NCBI GenBank assembly: GCA_035651455.1 | Contig: DASRFR010000058.1 | Coordinates: 310,001 to 374,000 of the forward strand | From: DASRFR01 sp035651455 | GTDB taxonomy: Bacteria > Acidobacteriota > Terriglobia > Terriglobales > Acidobacteriaceae | DNA: 64,000 bases | Direction of reading: 5' to 3' | Part shown: one piece after another, positions 1 through 8,515 of the stretch | Position numbering within the stretch: position 1 is the first letter of the stretch | Layout: the number at the start of each line of letters is the position of its first letter | Notes under the pieces: generated by a model | Databases searched by the model: none | What the model saw: the letters and a program-made list of their open reading frames with translations, nothing else | Told to the model about the DNA's origin: nothing | Position numbers and translations under genes: made by a program

Positions 1-1672
1 TGCGGACGTAATTGTGCTGTTCAATCTCGCGCCGAAAACTGTCTCGCTGCTCGTGGGACGCGTAGATGTCGGTCTCCATGTTCAGCGCCGCCAGTTCTTC
101 GCGGTTGGCGTAACCGAGCATCTTGACCATGGCATCGTTGCAGTCCAGCAACTTGCCATCGGGAGTCGCGACAAAGACACCTTCCTGCACCTGCTCGAAC
201 AGCAGCCGGTACTTCTCTTCCACCGCGCGACGGTCGCTGGTGTCGCGGATAACGTGAATCGTGCCCTTCTGCTTGCTTGTTTGATCGGTGTAGGACGACG
301 TGGATACGGTGGAGTAGCCTCCAAAACACGGATCCGCCCCTTCCGCAAAGTCTACGTCACCGCGCGAGCAGTACGGACAACCCGTCCATTCGCCGAGGTT
401 GCGGGGCAGGATAGCCTCGCAAGGCTGACCCACTACATCGAAGGGCGACTGCTCCAGGCGTTGTAGCAAGGCTTGGTTGGCCTTCATGATGCGGAATTCC
501 GCGTCATGGGCGATGATCAGGTCCTGAATGGAGTCGAAAGTGTTCATCCACTGGCGCTGGGAACGCAGCACTTGTTCGACGAGCCGCAGATTTTCTACGG
601 CCATGCCGAGTTGATGCGCAGTGTTGGTCAGAAACTCCAGATCTTCAGCGGTGTAGGAGCGAGCGCTCGAACCGCCCAGCACCAGCAAGCCGATTGGAGA
701 TTTCCTCCCCAGTACAGGCGTCATCACGACGTGATGGAAGCCTTCTGCCTTCAGTTGATCCCGCACCTCGGGTTGTGAAGAGGATGCACGCAGGACCGTT
801 GGCTTGCCATCCTGAAACACACTTTTCTGGGTTTCATCCAGCTGCAGGGTGCTCATGGCCTTCAAGAATTCGGGAGAGACGCCAATGTGCTGCGAGATGA
901 CCATCCGCTCTCCCTCCAGCACACGGAACCAGGCAGCCCTGACCCGCATCAGCGACTTCAGTTGCTCGAGCGCAGCCTGCATCATGGGTGCGTGTTGCTG
1001 GGCCCGTGCGATGCTGGCGGTGAGCGCGTTGATAACGTTCAGGCGCTCTGTCCGTAGCCTTGAATCGTCAAATACGATCAGCAACATGCTGAGGCCGAGT
1101 ACGATGTCAATAATCAGCGTGGATCCGGCAGGCAGGTAGGCCTGCACCGGCTCCCAGGGCAGATGTAGAAGAATCAGGCTCAGGCTCAAAAGCCACGTCG
1201 CGATTCCACGCCCCCAGCGGAAACGGATTAATTGCACGGCTGCGGTAATGGTAATCAGCCGATAAGAGAGCTCCAGGGCTACTCGCAGGGTCAACGAATC
1301 TGGCCAATAGAGGGCACGTGCCGCCGCATACCCCATCACGGCGATCGCGATGATGATCAGCGGCAGGATTAATTTCTTGGATTGCGTGTAGACGAAGATC
1401 GCGCCGGTGAAAAGGGCGATCGCCAGCACGAATTCTGCCTGCGATATCGCCATGAGTTCACGGCCGGCAGAATTGCCCGTCTCATGGAGCGTCCAACGTG
1501 ACGTTACCCACGCTAACCAAGCCAGCACCCAGATCAGGAGGTGGCGCTCACGGAAAGTTCGAAAAATGAGCACGGTCGCCCCCAGCATGATGAGGGCGGC
1601 CGACTCCTGTGGCGTGAACTTGGGAACGGCAATGTCCCCGACCGCGTACCAGACAGACGTGGGTATGGTCAT
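1..1672 (-). CDS. Membrane-bound GAF/PAS sensor protein, probable histidine kinase (partial, 3' end outside window)
   Basis: The minus frame is open from an ATG at 1672 to the left edge (at least 557 residues, no stop). Roughly residues 20-200 contain several hydrophobic membrane segments (for example LILPLIIIAIAVMGYAAARA). A GAF-like region follows (MTPVLGRKSPIGLLVLGG, then an EDLEFL..A.QLGMAVENL helix), then a PAS domain (WMNTFDSIQDLIIAHDAEF) holding a Cys-rich insertion (CPYCSRG ... DPCFGG), then a second PAS (LLFEQVQEGVFVATPDGKLL). Such proteins sense signals at the membrane or through bound small molecules. The output domain lies outside the window; a histidine kinase is the best guess because the divergent neighbour is a response regulator, but a GGDEF output is possible. 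The ATG was chosen because the membrane segments begin soon after it. Confidence 0.75.
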   Translation of the reverse strand, partial: MTIPTSVWYAVGDIAVPKFTPQESAALIMLGATVLIFRTFRERHLLIWVLAWLAWVTSRWTLHETGNSAGRELMAISQAEFVLAIALFTGAIFVYTQSKKLILPLIIIAIAVMGYAAARALYWPDSLTLRVALELSYRLITITAAVQLIRFRWGRGIATWLLSLSLILLHLPWEPVQAYLPAGSTLIIDIVLGLSMLLIVFDDSRLRTERLNVINALTASIARAQQHAPMMQAALEQLKSLMRVRAAWFRVLEGERMVISQHIGVSPEFLKAMSTLQLDETQKSVFQDGKPTVLRASSSQPEVRDQLKAEGFHHVVMTPVLGRKSPIGLLVLGGSSARSYTAEDLEFLTNTAHQLGMAVENLRLVEQVLRSQRQWMNTFDSIQDLIIAHDAEFRIMKANQALLQRLEQSPFDVVGQPCEAILPRNLGEWTGCPYCSRGDVDFAEGADPCFGGYSTVSTSSYTDQTSKQKGTIHVIRDTSDRRAVEEKYRLLFEQVQEGVFVATPDGKLLDCNDAMVKMLGYANREELAALNMETDIYASHEQRDSFRREIEQHNYVR

Positions 1673-1803
1673 GGCTAGGAGCGCAATCCTGCAGTTTCTT
1701 AATTACCACGCTCCCGCTAGTAACTGCGGGTTTTCCCCCGTGTTTTGATTACTAAAGGAACCTGAGAAGTGGGATAGAATTGCCCTTACCAACCCTCACT
1801 CCT

Positions 1804-2895
1804 ATGCATACTGAACGGGCTGCGGAACGCATTCTGGTTGTCGACGACGAGGAACCCATCCGCGAGGTCGTGTCCTCTCTCCTCATGTCCGCTAATTTCG
1901 AGTGCCGGCAGGCAGCTTCGGGATTGGAAGCTTTGGCGCTGCTGAACTCCGGCGAGGAGTTCGAACTGATGTTGTCGGACTTGATGATGGAAGACATGGA
2001 TGGAATTGGACTGCTGGAAAGAACCAAGGAACGATACCCAGATATGCCGGTTGTGATGGTTACCGCCGTGCACGACATCTCAGTGGCCCTGGCTGCCATC
2101 CGCAATGGCGCCTATGACTATCTCCTGAAGCCGTTCGAGCGCGAGCAACTTCTGGCTACGGTCCGCCGCGCCCTGGAAAACCGCAAGCTGAAGCTGGAAA
2201 ACCGTCAGTATCAGACGAATTTGGAAGCCCTGGTCCTAAAGAAAACTGATGACCTGCGCAAAGCCATGGCCAACCTCGAGCGCTCTTACGACATTACTCT
2301 CGAGGCATTGGGTGATGCGCTTGACTTGAAAGACGCCGAAACCGAGGGGCACTCCAAGCGCGTAACCGCATTCACTATCGCAATTGCGCGCGCCATGGGA
2401 TTACCGAAAGAGAAAATCAGCGTGATTGCCCGCGGTGCTTTCCTGCACGACATCGGCAAGATGGCAATACCTGACTCAATTTTGCGAAAGCCCGGGGCCC
2501 TTGACCCCGATGAGATTGACGTCATGCGCGAGCACTGCTATCGCGGCTATCAACTGGTAAAGAACATCCCCTTTCTCAAGGAAGCCGCTGAGATCGTCTA
2601 CTCGCATCAGGAGCGTTTCGATGGCACAGGCTACCCGCGGGGGCTCAAGGCGGAGGAAATTCCGCTCGGGGCCCGCATCTTTGCGGTTGCCGACACCCTG
2701 GACGCTATTACCTCAGATCGCCCTTACCGGCCCGCCCAGTCTCTAGGCGCCGCGAAGGAAGAGATCGCTCGCTGGTCAGGCCGACAATTTGACCCTGAAA
2801 TTGTGCATATTTTTCTCTCGATGCCGGATAATATCTGGGCGGATTTGCGCAAAGAGATTGAGGCACAGATCTATCGTTTTGCCTATCCTAGTTAG
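1804..2895 (+). CDS. Response regulator with HD-GYP cyclic-di-GMP phosphodiesterase output
   Basis: The 363-residue protein has an N-terminal receiver domain (VVDDEEP acidic pocket, phospho-acceptor Asp in LMLSDLMMEDMDG, conserved Lys in LLKPF), a coiled linker, and an HD-GYP domain with HDIGKMAIPD and HQERFDGTGYP. HD-GYP proteins hydrolyse cyclic-di-GMP, so phosphorylation by a partner kinase probably lowers c-di-GMP. The gene is divergent from the membrane sensor at 1-1672, its likely partner. A TTG at 1780 would add eight residues, but a TAGAAT hexamer at 1775-1780 resembles a -10 box and overlaps that codon, so ATG 1804 is preferred. No strong ribosome binding site precedes either start. 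Confidence 0.9.
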   Translation: MHTERAAERILVVDDEEPIREVVSSLLMSANFECRQAASGLEALALLNSGEEFELMLSDLMMEDMDGIGLLERTKERYPDMPVVMVTAVHDISVALAAIRNGAYDYLLKPFEREQLLATVRRALENRKLKLENRQYQTNLEALVLKKTDDLRKAMANLERSYDITLEALGDALDLKDAETEGHSKRVTAFTIAIARAMGLPKEKISVIARGAFLHDIGKMAIPDSILRKPGALDPDEIDVMREHCYRGYQLVKNIPFLKEAAEIVYSHQERFDGTGYPRGLKAEEIPLGARIFAVADTLDAITSDRPYRPAQSLGAAKEEIARWSGRQFDPEIVHIFLSMPDNIWADLRKEIEAQIYRFAYPS

Positions 2896-2992
2896 GCGGT
2901 ACCCTGCGCGCATGCACATCGCAGGCAGCATTTCCACAGCGGCTCACATCCAACCCACATAGCCACTAACATCAGGATCCCCGGAGGTGAGC

Positions 2993-3640
2993 GTGGTCAC
3001 TCGTATCCTCAGGCGTTGGCTTTTGCTCGCGACAATAGCCCTGGCCGCTCTGCCAGTTCTGGCTCAGGGAACAGCGAATAGTTCCCCCAGCGGTCCCAGG
3101 GCTGTTCCCGAAGGAACTACGTTCCTGGTTCAACTGCGGGATAAGCTAGATACAACTAAGTTAAAGCAAGGAAAGCACTTTGAAGCCAAACTGGCGGAAG
3201 ATTTAGTAGCGCCCAACGGGGCCACGATTCCACGCGGCAAGACCGTCAAGGGCCACGTCAGCTCGGTGGAACAGGGCTTGCACGCCCGCATGTTGCTAAG
3301 CTTTGATCAGATCCAGACTGACCATGGCTGGATGCCGCTTATCGCCACTGTAACCGGCGTACCCGGCGAGCATGCGGCAAAGCAACCGGATGAGGAAGGC
3401 ACCATCGAACGCAAGGGCGTCAGCAAGGAACGTGTAATTGAAGCAACCGCCGTTGGCGCTGGCATAGGCGCCGTCGCTGGAGCCGCTGCCGGCGGGGGAC
3501 ACGGAGCAGCCATTGGCGCCGGGGCGGGTGGAGGCTTAGGCGCCTTGGGCGGCTTCCTGACGCAGCATGACCTGAAACTCGATAAAGGCACAACCCTCGA
3601 ACTTCGCCTGGATCGCGATCTGCAGATACCTACACACTAA
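2993..3640 (+). CDS. Secreted Gly-zipper protein, function unknown
   Basis: A 215-residue protein begins with a typical signal peptide (RRWLLLATIALAALPVLAQG). The middle carries repeated VPEGT / IPRGKTVKGHV-type segments, as in secreted small-domain proteins that resist or modulate something at the envelope. Next comes a Gly/Ala-rich Gly-zipper stretch near residues 155-190 (GAGIGAVAGAAAGGG...), a feature of proteins that insert into or pack against membranes. GTG 2993 is preferred over GTG 2987 because GGAGG at 2983-2987 then has normal spacing. The minus-strand gene at 4562-5254 has the same architecture and similar sequence, so the two are paralogues around the SIMPL gene. No enzymatic motif is visible. 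Confidence 0.75.
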   Translation: MVTRILRRWLLLATIALAALPVLAQGTANSSPSGPRAVPEGTTFLVQLRDKLDTTKLKQGKHFEAKLAEDLVAPNGATIPRGKTVKGHVSSVEQGLHARMLLSFDQIQTDHGWMPLIATVTGVPGEHAAKQPDEEGTIERKGVSKERVIEATAVGAGIGAVAGAAAGGGHGAAIGAGAGGGLGALGGFLTQHDLKLDKGTTLELRLDRDLQIPTH

Positions 3641-3667
3641 GCTTTCGTACGGACTTTAAGAGCCCAT

Positions 3668-3697
3668 AAAGCATGAGTTACCGCTCATGCTTTTTTC
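3668..3697 (+). terminator. Rho-independent terminator
   Basis: A perfect 10-bp inverted repeat (AAAGCATGAG at 3668-3677, CTCATGCTTT at 3684-3693) encloses a six-base loop and runs into a T tract to 3696. It sits 27 bases after the stop of the Gly-zipper gene and should end that transcript. Confidence 0.85.
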
Positions 3698-3833
3698 TTG
3701 TGCAAAGTTGCGCCGTTTCGCGTCACTCTCATACGGGCTGCTACCGGTTCGCAAGGTCGGCTTTTCACAACGTTCTCTGATTAGGAAGCGGCGCACCTGT
3801 GTACAATCTGACCGCGTCCCATGGAGAATACTG

Positions 3834-4541
3834 ATGAGAATTGCCACCGCTGTTCTCGTATTGTTTGCCGCGTCGCTGGCCAGCAGCCAGGATCGATCCA
3901 ATGCGCTTCCAAACACGGTCGTAGCCGGCGCGGACGGGAAGTATGAAAGCGCTCCTGATACTGCGCTCATGCGTTTCGATATTGCCGCACAGGCTGATAC
4001 TGCGAAAGCAGCATACGACCTCGCGGGCAAGCAGGCCGAGCAAACCCGGCAGATCCTTCGCAACAACGGCATCGATCCGAAAGTTGCTCAAATCGGCTTT
4101 TACTCAATTCAGCCCCAGTACGACTGGCGCAATCCTAAGCGCAAGCTCATCGGATATCTGGTGAGTACCGACGTCACTCTGAAATTGAAAGACTTCAACA
4201 AGATTGGGCCGATTACAGAGCAATTGGCCGATGCCAATATCACCACCAGCCAGTCTCTAAGTTACACGTTGGAAAATATGGACGAGGCCAAAAGCAAGGC
4301 TGTGGAAGACGCTTACCGCCACGCGCGCATGTCGGCGGAGGCGCTGGCACGCGCAAGTGGAAGGACAGTAGGCGAACTATCTTATGGATCGGTTGACGTG
4401 TTCGAGAATATCCATCCTGTACCGATGAGAGCCCGTGCAATGTCAGCAGGAGCGGAGAAAGCAACTGCCGCCACCGAGGAATTTACGCCGCAAACTGTCA
4501 ATGTGACCGCACGGGTCAACGCGATGTTCACGCTGAAATAG
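3834..4541 (+). CDS. SIMPL-domain (DUF541) periplasmic protein
   Basis: This 235-residue protein has a signal peptide (MRIATAVLVLFAASLASSQ) and a SIMPL/DUF541 domain from about residue 30 to the end: the domain starts at VVAGADGKYESAPDTA, has the helix AKAAYDLAGKQAEQTRQIL, then GIDPKVAQIGFYSIQPQYDW and the C-terminal NVTARVNAMF strand. Family members are envelope proteins of largely unknown role, some linked to oxidative stress or kinase-associated signalling. ATG 3834 was chosen because GGAGA at 3823-3827 is well placed and the signal peptide follows directly; a TACAAT hexamer at 3802-3807 may be the -10 box. An upstream extension of the frame would run through the terminator at 3668-3697 and is not credible. 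Confidence 0.85.
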   Translation: MRIATAVLVLFAASLASSQDRSNALPNTVVAGADGKYESAPDTALMRFDIAAQADTAKAAYDLAGKQAEQTRQILRNNGIDPKVAQIGFYSIQPQYDWRNPKRKLIGYLVSTDVTLKLKDFNKIGPITEQLADANITTSQSLSYTLENMDEAKSKAVEDAYRHARMSAEALARASGRTVGELSYGSVDVFENIHPVPMRARAMSAGAEKATAATEEFTPQTVNVTARVNAMFTLK

Positions 4542-4561
4542 GGGGAAGTCTGACGGCTTTC

Positions 4562-5254
4562 TTATTTGGGAACGGGTAACCGACTGGCTTCCAGCACAAC
4601 CGGGCGCTGGATGATCATCTCTAGCGACGTTCCGTTGTCCAGCTTAACGTCATTACCTCGCGTGAGCAGCGCGATCGCAGTGCCCACGGCGCCGCCCGTT
4701 GCCGCGCCCGCCAGGGCTCCCTTGCCGCCTCCCGTCACGCCTCCGATCATGGCCCCGGTAGCTCCGGTTTCCGCAATTTGCGCCGCGTCCTGCCCTTTCT
4801 GGCCATCCTGACGGATCGTCCCCTCTGTACCCTTCATCGAGGTTTTGTCCGCCCCGGGAATGTTATCCACCGAGGCGGGCAACATGACCGTGTAACCGTT
4901 GGGATAAATCAACGTCGTGAAGTGCATGAGAACTTCGGCTCGTCCTTTGACGCGACCCGCTCGTTGCACATGAGTGATCTTGCCTTGTACGTAGGTGCCG
5001 GCCGGAATCAGCATGCGCCCATCCTGCACGACCGGAAAGGTCGTTTCGCAGTACACGGCATCCCCCTCCTTCGCGCTTTTAGTGGAAATGGCCTGCTTCA
5101 GTGAGAGCGGCACCTTCGTGCCCGAAGGGATCACGGTTTCCACCGGCCGAGCTGCAGCACTCGCCACAGGAGTACTCGCGCCGTCGCGTGTGGCAGGCGC
5201 AGCCTGGGCAAACATCAGCGTCGAAAGTAACAGAAGAGTGAATACGCAGCGCAC
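4562..5254 (-). CDS. Secreted Gly-zipper protein, paralogue of 2993-3640
   Basis: A 230-residue secreted protein. From the GTG at 5254 it begins MRCVFTLLLLSTLMFAQAAP, a good signal peptide, with GGAGG five bases upstream on the minus strand; the longer frame from 5305 would bury this signal. The body repeats the pattern of its neighbour: VIPSGTKVPLSLKQAIST, then IPAGTYVQGKITHVQRAGR, then a Gly/Ala zipper (GATGAMIGGVTGGGKGALAG) and a short hydrophilic end. It converges with the SIMPL gene, with only 20 bases between stops. Function unknown; membrane-interacting envelope protein is inferred from the zipper. Confidence 0.75.
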   Translation of the reverse strand: MRCVFTLLLLSTLMFAQAAPATRDGASTPVASAAARPVETVIPSGTKVPLSLKQAISTKSAKEGDAVYCETTFPVVQDGRMLIPAGTYVQGKITHVQRAGRVKGRAEVLMHFTTLIYPNGYTVMLPASVDNIPGADKTSMKGTEGTIRQDGQKGQDAAQIAETGATGAMIGGVTGGGKGALAGAATGGAVGTAIALLTRGNDVKLDNGTSLEMIIQRPVVLEASRLPVPK

Positions 5255-5376
5255 ATTAGCCTCCCCACACAACCCGGCCAGAACCCGCCATTTAGACGCT
5301 TTCATCCGGCCATTAAAGTCGGATGCGCCCGACGTCCAAAAAAGTTACTCGCCATCTTTCCTAGAACGCAAGGCGG

Positions 5377-5649
5377 CTATTTCCTTGAGAGACTTTGCAA
5401 CAGGTTTCCCAGAAATTGGGACTGCAACTTCTGCGCACACTGTTCGCCGCAAACGTGCAGCGTTCCCTCTTTGGTGGCGATCTCCTCGCTCCAAGGGCAT
5501 AGATAGAGCACCGGCACACCATAATCGCCGTAAGACGTCCACATGAGCCACCAGTGGTCGGTGCTGCCTTTCAGAACTCCGCAATTGGGTCCGGCACAAC
5601 GGTAGAAAGGATTCGGCGCAGTCGCAGACTTAGAATGATTTCCACTCAT
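5377..5649 (-). CDS. Small Cys-rich protein, probable zinc-binding
   Basis: From ATG 5649 the product is 90 residues with five cysteines: C18, C23, C51, C67 and C71 (CAGPNC early, CGEQC late). The spacing suggests a zinc-ribbon-like fold, and the protein is rich in Trp and Tyr in the middle (DHWWLMWTSYGDYG). No signal peptide or membrane segment is seen. A purine-rich GGGAGAA lies about 12 bases before the ATG. The frame could start earlier at 5757, but the added residues look random. I do not recognise the family; it may be a single-protein structural or DNA/RNA-associated zinc protein. Confidence 0.55.
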   Translation of the reverse strand: MSGNHSKSATAPNPFYRCAGPNCGVLKGSTDHWWLMWTSYGDYGVPVLYLCPWSEEIATKEGTLHVCGEQCAQKLQSQFLGNLLQSLSRK

Positions 5650-5796
5650 GCGAAGCTTAGGTTCTCCCGCGGTCACGTTCTCTGGATCTATTCTATCGAA
5701 TCGTTGCGGTAAACGTCGGCAAAGAGAACACCAATTCTCCCCGGACGCAGTCCGCAATCGGGCGCAGCAGCTTCCAGCACATCGCTGTGCAGCGAC

Positions 5797-8232
5797 TCAC
5801 TTATAGAGCAGGTACTTTTGCCGGATTTCCTGAAAGCTTGCGAGGCTTTCTTGCCAAGCTTGCGCGATGCGGCGCGGATCTTGGCCCTCAAGAATCGCGT
5901 TGAAGACTGATTGATTAGCGAGAATCTCGATCATGCGGTCGGGCTTATAGTCCTGCGGATAAAGCTTACGTAAGGCGGATGCCAGTTCAATTCCAAGCTC
6001 TGGCGCGTCCAGACGATTTCGCGCGACTAGAAGAATATTGACCCCTTCACATTTCTGTTTCGCGTAGTTGCTGGACTCGGGCGTGAACGTCACCGGAACA
6101 AAACGCACGCCGGAAATCTCGCGTTGGTTCAGGTATTGCGCGAGTTCGCGGCCTTTGATCCAGGGGGCGCCCAGCAGTTCAAACGGAGTGTCTGTCCCGC
6201 GTCCCACGGATACGTTCGTGCCCTCCACCAGGCCAACGCCCGGATAGAGAGTTGCTTCCGTCAAGCTGCGCAGGTTGGGTGAAGGATCGATCCAGGGAAC
6301 GCCGGTCGAGTCGAACCAGTCTCCGCGCATCCAGCCTTCCATAGCAACGACTTCCAATTTCGCGTGGATGCCGCGTTCTGCATTGAACATCTTGGCCAAC
6401 TCGCCCATGGTCATGCCGTGCCGAGGAGGAACCTGGTGGTAGGTGACGAAACTCTCTCGGCCTGGCTCGGAGACGGGTCCCTGGACGAACGCGCCGGTTA
6501 TTGGGTTTGGACGGTCCAGCACGATAATGCGAATGCCCGCCTGTGCCGCCGCCTCCAGGAAGTACCCCAGCGTGGTCTCGTAAGTGTAAAAGCGCACGCC
6601 GGCATCCTGGATGTCGATGACGACGGCATCGAGCGTCTTTAATAATTCCGGCTTCGGCCGGCGAGCGGCGTCGGTAGCTCCGTAGACGCTGTACACCGGC
6701 ACCCCGGTAGCAGCATCCACCGCGTCCCCGAGCTTCGTTGTGTCCTGAGTGCCGGTCACGCCGTGCTCCGGACTGAAAATCGCGTCCAGGGAAACCGCCG
6801 GCGCATGTGCCAGAACGTCAATGGTGCGCTGGCCCTGGGCATCCATGCCCGTCTGGTTCGTCAGCAGCCCAATCTTGAGCTTCGCTGACTTTGGGACCAG
6901 GCCGGCGCCGTCCGGCCCGGGATGAAGCAGAGCCTGGAAATTGCGCTCTTCAAGCACGTCTATTCCCGTCTTAACCACTGCATTGCGCACAGCAACGTGG
7001 CGAGCCGCCACTTCCGCTTCGTTATAACCGGTAATGCTTTTCCAGCGTACGTTTTCTGCTTCCCCTGGTGATACAGGCAGCGCGTTCGCAACTGCAGTCG
7101 CCAGTTTGGTGCGAAGTGCAACGGCAGTCCCCTTCCCGCGCGGGTGCACGGCATTGCTTAGCAGAATGATAAAAGTGCGGGTCGTCGGGTCGACCCACAG
7201 CGATGTGCCTGTGAAACCAGTATGGCCATACGATCCCACCGGCAATAGCTCTCCCCGATTCGTGGAGAATGGCGAATCGATATCCCAGCCAAAGCCGCGT
7301 ACAGACGTAGCTGTCGGGGGCTGTTCCGGCGTGCTCATCTTTTGGATGGCAAGGCGCGATAAAACTCCTCCCCCGTCGCTCAATAGAGCTTGGGCGAATC
7401 TCGCGAGATCGTCGGCAGTGGAGAACAGTCCCGCGTGCCCGGCAACGCCGCCCATGCGGCGGGCGGTTGGATCGTGCACAACTCCGCGAAGCATCACGTT
7501 ATTTTCGTCGTATTGTGTAGGCGCAATTCTCGCTCGCCAGGATGCGGGAGCGTTATACCGTGTGTGCAGCATCTTCAATGGACTAAAAATGTGCGCCTGG
7601 GTATACACATCGAGAGGCTGCCCGGAAACACGCTCCACCAGCGCTCCCAGGGTTATGAAATTGATATCGCTGTAAAGAAAACCGGATCCCGGTGGTTCCT
7701 GGGGCGCTTCGGCAAACGCCATCTCAAACGCCGTCTTCTTCCCTTCCCAATGGGTCTGCAAATCCAGGTCCGGCGGCAGGCCTGAATAGTGCGTCAAAAG
7801 CTGGCGGACGGTAACGTCTTCTTTCCCCTTCTGCGCAAACTCGGGTAGGTATTTCGAAACGGGATCGTTAAAGCGAATCTTTCCGACTTCAAACAATTGC
7901 ATTACCGCCGTGGTGGTGGCAACGACCTTGGTCAACGATGCAATGTCGAAGATCGTGTCCAGGGTCATGGGCTCGCGACGAGGCTCCAGCGCGCGGTTGC
8001 CGAATGCTTTGCGGTACACGACGGCATCGTCGTGCCCGATCAGAACCACTGCGCCAGGAATCTCGTGATTCTCGATGGCTTGTTCGACTACGTTGTCGAT
8101 GACCGAGAATCGCGCCGCCACGGAGCCGTTTTTCGAGGTCGCAGCCCCCGCAAGGGAGCAAAACAACATCAGGCTGGAAACGACCCGGATTCGCTTCAAG
8201 CGCGCAATGTCTTTTATTGGGTGGATGTTCAA
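5797..8232 (-). CDS. Fusion of serine beta-lactamase-type hydrolase and NamZ (DUF1343) exo-beta-N-acetylmuramidase
   Basis: This 811-residue protein has a probable signal segment (residues 13-31), then a class-C-beta-lactamase/DD-peptidase domain (about 40-400) with S99-LT-K102, Y187-S-D and HTGFTG. The second half (about 440-811) is a full DUF1343 domain with FSPEHG, DIQDAGVRFYTY, LDRPNPITG and GLVEGTNVSVGRGTDTPFE. DUF1343 proteins such as NamZ release MurNAc from non-reducing ends of peptidoglycan fragments; the first domain may trim stem peptides. Only a TTG at 8232 precedes the signal segment. The divergent genes encode a related serine hydrolase and MurQ, which fits cell-wall sugar salvage. 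Confidence 0.9.
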   Translation of the reverse strand: MNIHPIKDIARLKRIRVVSSLMLFCSLAGAATSKNGSVAARFSVIDNVVEQAIENHEIPGAVVLIGHDDAVVYRKAFGNRALEPRREPMTLDTIFDIASLTKVVATTTAVMQLFEVGKIRFNDPVSKYLPEFAQKGKEDVTVRQLLTHYSGLPPDLDLQTHWEGKKTAFEMAFAEAPQEPPGSGFLYSDINFITLGALVERVSGQPLDVYTQAHIFSPLKMLHTRYNAPASWRARIAPTQYDENNVMLRGVVHDPTARRMGGVAGHAGLFSTADDLARFAQALLSDGGGVLSRLAIQKMSTPEQPPTATSVRGFGWDIDSPFSTNRGELLPVGSYGHTGFTGTSLWVDPTTRTFIILLSNAVHPRGKGTAVALRTKLATAVANALPVSPGEAENVRWKSITGYNEAEVAARHVAVRNAVVKTGIDVLEERNFQALLHPGPDGAGLVPKSAKLKIGLLTNQTGMDAQGQRTIDVLAHAPAVSLDAIFSPEHGVTGTQDTTKLGDAVDAATGVPVYSVYGATDAARRPKPELLKTLDAVVIDIQDAGVRFYTYETTLGYFLEAAAQAGIRIIVLDRPNPITGAFVQGPVSEPGRESFVTYHQVPPRHGMTMGELAKMFNAERGIHAKLEVVAMEGWMRGDWFDSTGVPWIDPSPNLRSLTEATLYPGVGLVEGTNVSVGRGTDTPFELLGAPWIKGRELAQYLNQREISGVRFVPVTFTPESSNYAKQKCEGVNILLVARNRLDAPELGIELASALRKLYPQDYKPDRMIEILANQSVFNAILEGQDPRRIAQAWQESLASFQEIRQKYLLYK

Positions 8233-8377
8233 AATCTACCAACCCGTAAGCCGGTGCTCAAGAAAATCGGCCGGACGAGTGCCCTTTGTGCCAATGCGCA
8301 GAATAGAGCGAGCACGAGTCCGAGCAGCAGGAACGCCTGAATTGTAGAGCGGACTTCAAGCTAATGCCTAGGTTACC

Positions 8378-8406
8378 TTTACCCGGAGAAGGAGTTTTGC
8401 TATAAG
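8378..8406 (+). promoter_or_regulatory. Predicted sigma70-type promoter for the serine hydrolase-murQ operon
   Basis: TTTACC (8378-8383) and TATAAG (8401-8406) are separated by exactly 17 bases, in the divergent gap between the NamZ fusion and the serine hydrolase. Transcription would start near 8413 and leave a leader of about 100 bases. Motif match only. Confidence 0.5.
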
Positions 8407-8515
8407 GCAGGGTGGTACTAATTTTGCAATCGACGGAAGACCTGTTCTGACCCGCTCCACCCAGCCCACAGGGAATTTCCCTGCTCTCGAATATCAGGAT
8501 CAGGATTCGCAATTC

